A DNA stretch of 64,000 bases, taken from contig JAUIIO010000017.1 in assembly GCA_030431715.1 (NCBI GenBank), positions 29,481 to 93,480 on the forward strand, in the 5' to 3' direction. Shown here one piece after another: positions 33,969-41,700 of this stretch (position 1 is its first letter; the number at the start of each line of letters is the position of its first letter). This stretch comes from a bacterium (GTDB taxonomy: Bacteria; Bdellovibrionota_C; UBA2361; RFPC01). Made by a program: the position numbers and the translations under genes. The notes beneath the pieces were generated by a model. The model searched no databases. It saw only the letters and a program-made list of their open reading frames with translations, and was not told where the DNA came from.

Positions 33969-35057
33969 GTGTTCCACGTGGAACATGATGATAACCAACA
34001 GTCAGCGGAGGGTACGCCCTTAGTCTCTATCTTTATCCGCGCCCGAAATGAGGCGGAGGAGATAGGGGAATGCTTGCGTATGGTTTTTGCGCAGGAGGTG
34101 TCATTCTCTTACGAAGTGGTTGTCCTTGACTGTGAGTCTGAGGATGGAACTGCGGATATCGCTAAGCAGTTTGATGTCAGGCTCTATTCCATTCCACCTA
34201 AGCTCTTTACGTACTCAAGCGCTCTTAATCTTGGACTCGAGCTTTGCCATGGGAAATACTTCGCTCCTCTATCGGCCCATGCAACACCCGCTCATAAAGA
34301 GTGGCTGAAGTTCCACGTGGAACATATGGAGTCTAGCCCGGAGGTGGTTGCGAGTTACTCTAGGCAGATTGGAAGGGGAGATGAATCAGCCCCGGAGGAT
34401 AGCTCCAGACAAAAGAGCTTTCCATCGTCCTCTATGACCTATGGACTCAGTGAGGCTAGAAGGCTCATCGCCACAGGGGTTGAGCCTTACCATGCCTTCC
34501 CATTCTCTAACGCAGCAAGTGTCATAAGAAGAGAGGTCGCGCTCAAAGCGTCCTTTAGAGAGATACCCTTTAGCGAGGATAGGGCGTTTGCGCTTGATGC
34601 TGTATCCGGGGATGACCGTAAGGCTGAGGTTAGCTACGTTGCTGAAGCGAAGGTCTATCACTCGCATGCTCCAAACTTTTTTGTGTTCTATCAGGAAGCG
34701 AGGAAGGCAACGATCTCAAGAGGTCTTATCAATAGGCTTTACCGGGATAAGATAGAGTCAGGACATGCGGTGGAGATTCCTGAGAGTAAGATTGTACTCT
34801 ACCTTAAGCTTGCCCCCCTTGCTGTCTTTACCGCGCTCAAAGCTCTGCTAAATGTTCCACGTGGAACATTTGCCCGATTGGCATCAAAGGAGGATGAGCT
34901 TAAGAGGTGTCAGAGGGAATCTAAGTTTTACCTGGCCTCGTTTGGAACAACTCTTGGAAAGATCAGGGGTATCTGGGAATACCAAAGAGTGAAACAATAT
35001 AGCTGTCCAGTCGCGCAGACTGAAAAACTCAAATCTAGTTTAAGTAACTTAAAGTAA
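33969..35057 (+). CDS. GT2-family glycosyltransferase with parS sites in its coding sequence
   Basis: The 362-residue product has a GT-A nucleotide-binding start PLVSIFIRARNEAEEIGECL, the DxSxDGT-like DCESEDGTADIA, and YSSALNLGLELCHGKYFAPL as in rhamnosyltransferase-like GT2 enzymes. The N-terminus translates parS 3 (FHVEH). Two more parS-type sites are read in frame, as FHVEH near 118 and NVPRGTF near 296. The GTG at 33969 is the first start; a GTG at 33978 is equally possible. It is followed 18 bp later by a nucleotidyltransferase gene. Confidence 0.85.
   Translation: MFHVEHDDNQQSAEGTPLVSIFIRARNEAEEIGECLRMVFAQEVSFSYEVVVLDCESEDGTADIAKQFDVRLYSIPPKLFTYSSALNLGLELCHGKYFAPLSAHATPAHKEWLKFHVEHMESSPEVVASYSRQIGRGDESAPEDSSRQKSFPSSSMTYGLSEARRLIATGVEPYHAFPFSNAASVIRREVALKASFREIPFSEDRAFALDAVSGDDRKAEVSYVAEAKVYHSHAPNFFVFYQEARKATISRGLINRLYRDKIESGHAVEIPESKIVLYLKLAPLAVFTALKALLNVPRGTFARLASKEDELKRCQRESKFYLASFGTTLGKIRGIWEYQRVKQYSCPVAQTEKLKSSLSNLK
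33970..33985. promoter_or_regulatory. parS: parS site 3, overlapping the start of the glycosyltransferase gene
   Basis: Perfect TGTTCCACGTGGAACA. The proposed GTG start at 33969 shares bases with this site. Confidence 0.9.
34309..34324. promoter_or_regulatory. parS: parS-like site 4 inside the glycosyltransferase gene
   Basis: AGTTCCACGTGGAACA, one mismatch from the other four copies, in frame within coding sequence. Confidence 0.75.
34853..34868. promoter_or_regulatory. parS: parS site 5 inside the glycosyltransferase gene
   Basis: Perfect TGTTCCACGTGGAACA in coding sequence near the gene's 3' third. Confidence 0.9.
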
Positions 35058-35075
35058 ATTACGGCAGGATACGAA

Positions 35076-36110
35076 GTGCGCGTTGATCTAAACCAGATGA
35101 GGTTTACCCCTACAAGTGAAGGCGATGACCTCGTGGTGAGCCACATAGAACTTATAATCAGGAATCTCCTTGAGGCCGGCATGTCAGATTTTACTCTCGT
35201 AGTAGTTGGTAGCTTTGGCCGCGGTGAAGGCGTACTGGTTAAGAACCAAGCCGGAAAGTATGTCGTCATAAACGATTATGACTTCCTTGTTTACAGGCCT
35301 CATGGCTGTGCGTACTGGGAGCGAAAGCTACTAAGAAAGCTCTCAAAGTCACTGCGCTCAGAGCTAAATGTCTGGCACCTTGATCTTATCCCGATCTCGT
35401 CTGAGCAAATTACAGCGGCTACAAAAACGATGATGCTCTACGATACTCGCTACGGGGGGCAGGTCGTATACGGTGACCCATCACTCCTTCAGGCTATTCC
35501 AATTGAAGAAGATGGATCGCTTCCACACTCAGAGACCCTCAATCTCCTTATAAACAGATTAGTTACTCTTTATGAGGGGCACCCTAAGACACTTACAAAA
35601 ATGTCTCTTACCTATAAGATCAGACAGCTCGCAAAAGTCTGGTACGCCCTAGTAGATACAATTTTAGCAGAGAGAGGTGAGTACCAAACACGTTACACTG
35701 ACAAGCTCACGGCGCTCAAAGCGACAGAGAGTAATGCGAAAACTGAGCAGCTCCTTGAGTGGGCTGAGTTCGCCGCAAAGGCGCGTGTGTGTAAGTTAGA
35801 TGAAGATCTCTTAACTGAAGAGTTCATAACAAAGCACTGGCAAAGTCTTAGTGATCTGCTGCGTGCTGAGATCTTCAGGCTTACTAAGCGTGTGTCAGGA
35901 AAAGAAATTACGACTATGAGTGAGTTGGTAGATGAGTGGCGAGGCGGTCAAAAGCAGAGTGTATTCAGTATCTTAATTAAGCTTGCGACCTTCCGTAAAG
36001 ATAAGCAAAGCATTGAGCAGCAGATGTATCTTGGGCTTGATGAATCACGCTCTGCAGGATTTGCTGCACGCGCTGAGAAGTTTGTTCGCGATTGGTATCG
36101 TGCGGCTTGA
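35076..36110 (+). CDS. Nucleotidyltransferase-fold protein
   Basis: The 344-residue product has the NT signature VVVGSFGRGEGVLVKN (GS..RGE) followed by INDYDFLVY, giving the GSx10-DxD metal site, and a third acidic residue in WHLDLIPIS. The C-terminal half is helical. Such proteins transfer nucleotides to small molecules, RNA or protein; the acceptor is unknown. The start is a GTG at 35076, 18 bp after the glycosyltransferase stop, so the two are likely co-transcribed. Confidence 0.75.
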   Translation: MRVDLNQMRFTPTSEGDDLVVSHIELIIRNLLEAGMSDFTLVVVGSFGRGEGVLVKNQAGKYVVINDYDFLVYRPHGCAYWERKLLRKLSKSLRSELNVWHLDLIPISSEQITAATKTMMLYDTRYGGQVVYGDPSLLQAIPIEEDGSLPHSETLNLLINRLVTLYEGHPKTLTKMSLTYKIRQLAKVWYALVDTILAERGEYQTRYTDKLTALKATESNAKTEQLLEWAEFAAKARVCKLDEDLLTEEFITKHWQSLSDLLRAEIFRLTKRVSGKEITTMSELVDEWRGGQKQSVFSILIKLATFRKDKQSIEQQMYLGLDESRSAGFAARAEKFVRDWYRAA

Positions 36111-36128
36111 GATTTCTCTGAGATAGTT

Positions 36129-36166
36129 AAACACAGGAGGACGCGGAGAGCGCGGAGGCGAAAGGA
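36129..36166. repeat. Short GCGGAG-rich repeat
   Basis: ACACAGGAGGACGCGGAGAG then CGCGGAGGCGAAAGGA. Similar short GCGGAG/ACAGAGG repeats are scattered between genes in many bacterial genomes; its role is unknown. Confidence 0.4.
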
Positions 36167-36299
36167 CTTTTTTGTATTTCAAGAAGAGTCAGACAGGACA
36201 TTTTGATTGGCGTAGGTGATTTGATTGTGTAGACTGTTGCCTCTGGTTTTGTCTCTCCGAGGACAGTCTTTACGTAAATTACTTTTTGCATTTCTATAC

Positions 36300-37025
36300 A
36301 TGAAAAATAACTTTCTTCTTCCCGGACTCTTTCTCTCATTCGCAATTATTATATCTGCACTTATCTTTTCAAACGCATGGCAGAAGCACTTAAATGCGAA
36401 TCAGACACTCTCTGTGGTTGGTTCTGCCAAAATGGAATTTACTTCAGACCTCGGTTATCTTCGCGGATCTATCGCCGCTAGCTCGGCAACTGCTAGTGGG
36501 GCTTTTTCTGCACTAAATGCCCAAAAACCAGCACTTTTCGCGTATTTTAACGATCAGGGATTTGTAAAAAACAAGGTCAATTTTAAACCACCAGTAATGA
36601 GCTCTACTCAGGAATATGATGAGAAGGGGAGGTATACAGGAAAGGTACTCAAGTATACGTACAGTCAAAATTTCGAAGTATCCTCTTCTGACGTAAAGAA
36701 GATTCAGGACATGTCGACAACACTTCCTGCTCTCATCGAAAAGGGAGTTTTTGTTAATGTATTTCAGCCTTCTTATATATTCACTGAACTCTCAAAACTT
36801 AAAGTTGATGTTCAGGCTTTAGCGGCAAAAGATGCGATGAGTCGCGCTAAGAAAATTGCAGAATCTACTGGATCTGATCTCGGTGAGATTCGAAAGGCAC
36901 GGATGGGAGTTCTTCAGATTACCCCTCTTAACTCTACTCTCGTTTCAGATTACGGAGTTAACGATACCACTTCTATCGAAAAAGAGATTACGGCCGTAGT
37001 CTCAGCTTCATTCTCTGTTCAGTAA
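36300..37025 (+). CDS. SIMPL-domain (DUF541) membrane-anchored protein
   Basis: The start is set at 36300 (MKNNFLLPGLFLSFAIIISA); the open frame extends 75 bp further upstream without a good ribosome-binding site. One N-terminal membrane segment (about 7-27) leads to a SIMPL domain with LSVVGSAKMEFTSDLGYLRG at its start and the helix AAKDAMSRAKKIAESTGSDL near the end. Family members form periplasmic oligomers of uncertain role. It is a single gene on the + strand. Confidence 0.8.
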   Translation: MKNNFLLPGLFLSFAIIISALIFSNAWQKHLNANQTLSVVGSAKMEFTSDLGYLRGSIAASSATASGAFSALNAQKPALFAYFNDQGFVKNKVNFKPPVMSSTQEYDEKGRYTGKVLKYTYSQNFEVSSSDVKKIQDMSTTLPALIEKGVFVNVFQPSYIFTELSKLKVDVQALAAKDAMSRAKKIAESTGSDLGEIRKARMGVLQITPLNSTLVSDYGVNDTTSIEKEITAVVSASFSVQ

Positions 37026-37148
37026 GCGTTCTAACGCCGACAAAGAGACGCTTTTACACAATAATAGTAGTATTTCAGGTCGATCTGTAAGGTTTGTGTC
37101 GTATTCGCTGTCTTAGTTAAAGCTTGAGAAACCACAAGCTTTAACAAG

Positions 37149-38633
37149 ATGACAGACGCATTTCTTATATATCCTCATCAGCTTTTTCCACGTGATGTTT
37201 ATCCATCGAAGATAAAAGATTTCCCAGTATATCTGATTGAAGATCCGCTCTTCTTTAAACAGTACCCATTTCACAAAAAAAAGTTACTTATGCACCGGGC
37301 AACGATGAAGGCTTATGAGGGGCAGCTGAAAAAAGGGAAAGTTGATACTCACTATATCAACGCTTTTGAAATCGAACACACTGCAGATGTAGCGGAACGA
37401 CTAAAGAAAGATAACCTTACATCTGTTCATGTTTTCACACTTGTAGATGATTGGTTAGAGCAGCGGTTAAGAAGCGGACTAAAAGAAAAAGATATAGAGA
37501 TAACTGTGCACCATTCACCGGGGTTTCTTACCGCTCCTGACGTTGAAGAGAGATGCTTCGCAGGAAAACAGAATTTTTACTTCTCCTCATTTTATCAGGA
37601 GCAGCGTCGAGATCTAGGATTACTTCTGAATGATAGTGGTGGGCCAGAAGGAGGGAAATGGAGCTATGATCCTGAAAACAGGAAGAAATTACCAAAAGAG
37701 GAGAATCCCCCTGCTATTCCTACCTTACCGGATAGGAAATATCTATCAGAGGCTAAAGAGTACGTTAAAGAGCACTTTGATGAAAATTACGGAGAGCTTA
37801 CCGACTTTGAATATCCCATTACCAGCGCAGATGCTGAAGTGTTCCTAGATCAATTCATTGAGGACAAGATTAAGAAATATGGTCCGTATCAGGACGCGAT
37901 TGATCTTAACGACTCGTTTCTTTATCACTCGGCTTTGTCTCAAGCGATCAATTGCGGTTTTCTTCTACCGCGAGCGGCGATCGATAAAGTTATTGCTGCC
38001 GGAGAGGATGGCCGAAGAAAGATCCCACTTCAAAGCGTTGAAGGTTTTGTTCGTCAGGTAATTGGCTGGCGTGAATATGTGAAGATTCTCTACATGCGAA
38101 GGGGGAGAAAGCAGCGATCTCAAAACTATTTTGGTAATAAGAGGTCACTTCCAGAATCAATGTGGAATGGTACTACCGGAATTACTCCGGTTGACGATGT
38201 CATTAAGCGGCTGCTTAGGACAGGATACTCAAATCACATTGAGCGACTGATGGTGCTCAGTAACTTTATGCTGCTTTGTGAGATTGATCCGAATGAGGTG
38301 TATGAGTGGTTTATGACACTTTATATAGACGCCTATGACTGGGTTATGGTGCCTAACGTTTACGGGATGGGACAGTTCGCCGATGGTGGTTCGATGATGA
38401 CAAAGCCTTACATAAGCTCCTCTAATTACATAAGAAAAATGAGTCATTATAAGAAAGGCGAGTGGTGTGAAATCTGGGACGGGCTTTACTGGCGGTTTAT
38501 TGATAAGCACAAAGAGGTGTTTAAAAAGAACAACCGGATGAGCTTTATGGTGAGCCAGCTAGAACGGATGAGCTCTCAAAAACGTAAGGCGCATAAAGAG
38601 GTAGCTGCCAACTTTCTAAAAGGCTTTAGATGA
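37149..38633 (+). CDS. Cryptochrome/photolyase-related protein (DPRP class), apparently without the [4Fe-4S] ligand set
   Basis: The 494-residue product has the DPRP pattern: an N-terminal alpha/beta part starting AFLIYPHQLFPRDVYPSKIK, then the FAD-binding helical part with PLQSVEGFVRQVIGWREYVK, YSNHIERLMVLSNFMLLCEI and DWVMVPNVYGMGQFADGG. Fe-S members have a cysteine loop of the form YCxxC...CP before the LYW element; here this loop is short (YKKGEWCEIWDGLYW) with a single Cys. Light-driven DNA repair ((6-4) photolyase type) or photoreception is likely. The 3' end overlaps a DUF2256 gene by 4 bp. Confidence 0.85.
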   Translation: MTDAFLIYPHQLFPRDVYPSKIKDFPVYLIEDPLFFKQYPFHKKKLLMHRATMKAYEGQLKKGKVDTHYINAFEIEHTADVAERLKKDNLTSVHVFTLVDDWLEQRLRSGLKEKDIEITVHHSPGFLTAPDVEERCFAGKQNFYFSSFYQEQRRDLGLLLNDSGGPEGGKWSYDPENRKKLPKEENPPAIPTLPDRKYLSEAKEYVKEHFDENYGELTDFEYPITSADAEVFLDQFIEDKIKKYGPYQDAIDLNDSFLYHSALSQAINCGFLLPRAAIDKVIAAGEDGRRKIPLQSVEGFVRQVIGWREYVKILYMRRGRKQRSQNYFGNKRSLPESMWNGTTGITPVDDVIKRLLRTGYSNHIERLMVLSNFMLLCEIDPNEVYEWFMTLYIDAYDWVMVPNVYGMGQFADGGSMMTKPYISSSNYIRKMSHYKKGEWCEIWDGLYWRFIDKHKEVFKKNNRMSFMVSQLERMSSQKRKAHKEVAANFLKGFR

Positions 38634-38794
38634 AAAAGGAAAACTTACCTCGAAAAATATGTCCTGTTTGTAAACGTGATTTTGTATGGCGTAAGAAATG
38701 GAAGAAATGCTGGAGTAATGTTTTGTATTGTAGCAAGAAATGTCGAAGTGAACGTATATTCGCAAAAAAGTATGCTATGATGAACGCTTCTTAA
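38630..38794 (+). CDS. DUF2256 small zinc-ribbon-like protein (54 residues)
   Basis: The start ATG overlaps the stop of the photolyase gene (ATGA). The 54-residue product has two Cys pairs: CPVCKRDFVWRKKW and CWSNVLYCSKKCR. This is the typical DUF2256 sequence, a small domain commonly encoded beside photolyase/cryptochrome genes. The Cys pairs should bind one zinc. The last 20 bp overlap the convergent large gene at 38775. The role is unknown; coupling to the photolyase is inferred from the overlap. Confidence 0.85.
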   Translation: MKKENLPRKICPVCKRDFVWRKKWKKCWSNVLYCSKKCRSERIFAKKYAMMNAS

Positions 38795-41700
38795 TATGAA
38801 CGAGATCTTCCTCCGTTAATCCGAAAAAAGAGAGATCCAAATCTCCAGAAAAGAAATTATCTACGAAAGAGTGCATCTCTTCAGGAAAGTGATCTCTTAT
38901 GACCTTTGGAACGAGTGGGGATATGTCTTCGCAGCGTAGAGCTGATATGAGGCTTACCGTGAGATCCTGCTTTGTGAAGCCTTCTACCTTTACATACTCA
39001 GCAAGTCCAATTAAAGAATTCCGCACTTTACGTACATAGGGATGAAGCTGGTCCTCTTCTACCGTGAGGAACATTTGCTCCATAAATTCATCTGGAGCGA
39101 ATTCATCCACGTTAAATCCTCTAAAGAAACTAATAAGTTCAGATATGGCCTCTTCATCAATGGTGCCAAACTGATACGCCTTAAGATCAAAGTGCTTGAT
39201 AAAAGTGGTGTTGCCTTGTTTGATATGCTTTAGGTTTCCTCCGTGTCTATCGGTATCAAAGGCGCCGCGGAAGATGTTTCTAAGCTCTACCGCTAAGTTT
39301 ACTACAGCAAGATTCCTAGATTCTTCAGGATCTTGACTCCCCATAGCTTCTTCAGCAAAGTGTTCTCCTTCGGCTTTTGTCATTACGTACCAGTCCTCAC
39401 CACAGGCTAGAACTTGCACCGCATCGATCTCGTAGTGCCTTTTTCCGTAGCTAACGCTCAATCCATATGCATCCTCCTGTGCTTGATCGAACTGAGATTT
39501 TGCAATCATGGTATTTGTCTCAAGTAGTAGCTGCTCTCGCGCTTCAACGATAAGACTCTTAACGATAGGAGCGCTCTTCTTTGATTCTTCTAGTTCTAGT
39601 TTTTCAAGCGCATCGAGTATGACGCGAGCTCCCTCGTTACTTTGATCTTCAACGTGTGGCCTTCTAAGGGAGAGAACGTGTGTTGCACCGTTACTAAGGG
39701 TAAATTCTAAACCAATGGAAACTGAGGCCGATCCCAGTACTTCTCCCCAGCTAACAACTGTTACCTGCTCTCCGTAGAACTCTGAGCAACCTTTCTCGAT
39801 TGCGCCCCTTCTCTCCTTTGCTCGCTTAATAGTATCCCACCTAGGTTCTTTGTTGGCGTTATACTTTAGGCGATTAAAGATGTGACGCTTATCGTTTTTA
39901 ACTAGAGAAGACGAAGCGCCGCGCTGGCCGGCTTTTGTATGAAGGGCACCGAGATACTCTAATAATGACGCGATTGCTTCCTCCTCACTGGCTCCTCCTC
40001 TTACACGTTCGCCAGCTACGGTGAGCGCTGCAAGTCCTAGATGCTTTGAGAAGTCAGGTAGTGCTTGGAGGTAAGAGAAGATGTAGTCTCTGGTTACATC
40101 GGCAACAGGATTCCCGTTGAATGTTTTTTTCATGCACATGTCAAAGAGATCTATATCGATCGCTGTTGTGGTATCGTTTTCACCAAGCAGGCATTCTCGG
40201 ATGAGAATGGCTCTTACATCAAGAGGTTGTCGCCAGAAATTCTGATGCCATGCGCGTGCTTGATCGTTTAAAAAACGTTCAGAGTGACCACTTGTTGGGT
40301 CTTCCTGTAAGAATTTTGGTAACTTTAGGAATTTGTCTCTATCGTAATCGTGAGAGTTGATCTGGTAAGCCCCAATTGCGTCTTGCATGAGAGTAAGGAA
40401 TTTTTTGTTTCCTGCTGACTCTTTGGGGGAAAGTAAAAATTCAAGGCAGTTGTTTAATTGCTCAGGTGAATGGCGAGCGTATGTCATAACAATTTCAGCA
40501 ATGATGCCGTATCCGGCTGCGCCTTTAAGCTCATTCTCTGAAAGTTTTTTTGATAGCTCCTCAAGCTCAAACCCTGATTCTTCTTGGGAAACGACAGCGT
40601 CTGCAAGATCTCTAAGAAGAGAGAGGTGCTCAGACTTCGTGGTGCTTTCCAGCATCTTCTCCGCTTTTTTCTTTAGCGACTTTGTAAAAGACTTTGAGCC
40701 ATCATCGAGCCCGATATCAACCCTCATGGCCGCGATTATGATCTCTTTAGCTACTCCTCGTATCTCTACCGATGGCGAAACACGAACATCTGGGCTAATA
40801 AGCATACAGGCGAGTGACATTCTCGTATTTGCGCTCTTATATTTACGTATGCGGGCAAGAAGTCCTTGCTGTATGTTGACCTCATCGCTTAGTGAGAGGA
40901 GTCCGAGCGCACCGAGCTTTCCAGCCAGATGCAGGGCTTTATCTGTCTTTGCAGATTTAAGAGCACTCTTAAGAACTCTGATATCGCGATTAAGCATGCG
41001 TTGACATTTTTCTACAAGAGGCTGACGCCACCCGTCGTCGACTTCATATTTTAGTACTTGCTCGTCTAGAATCGCGATGAGTTCGAAGAGTTGTTCCGGA
41101 TTGATGGTATCGTCATTCTCTCTCAGCATGTGTTTAAGTGAGCAGAGCGTAAATGACGAGAGTGCAAATTTCATGTCTGCACTGTACTTACTGAACCACA
41201 TCTCTTCTGCTAGCCCTTCTACTATGACTGCCGCTTCTTTATGGCGAGTAATAAGTTCATCGATATCTGTGACATCAAAAACGTCCGGGATACCTAGTGA
41301 AGCAAGTGTTCTAGAAATGAGTTTTGTATCGTACTCATGCCATTCATGTTTTTCAGAATACTTACTGAGAGAGCTTGATTTGACTGATTGTGAATTAATT
41401 GAATCCGGTAGGTTATTAATCCATCTGAGCGCTCCTGACTCGACTAAGCCGCCAGCCAGATGGAAGCTGTAAATTGTACTGCTCTCATTATCAAAATTGT
41501 GAGCATTGTGTATTGAATCTACAGCTAACTGTAGTGCCTTAGTACAAGTTCCGGGTGTGTTCTTCTCAAGTGTGGTAAGATATGAAAGTGCGGCATTTAA
41601 AAACTTACACCTTTCAGACTCTTCTGAACTAAGATTCATAACTCTCGCTATTGTATCGTCATAGTGGCACAGTCCATTGATAGCGAGGAAGAGTTCTGGA

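Noticed and set aside
31332..35060. dnaA boxes or a complete oriC
   Set aside because: parAB and parS suggest origin proximity, but no cluster of TTATCCACA-type boxes or dnaA, gidA or rsmG gene was seen, so no origin is called.
40387..41004. 205-codon open frame on the + strand
   Set aside because: It lies wholly antisense to the giant protein gene, is Ser/Arg-rich in the way of antisense frames, and has no ribosome-binding site or family.
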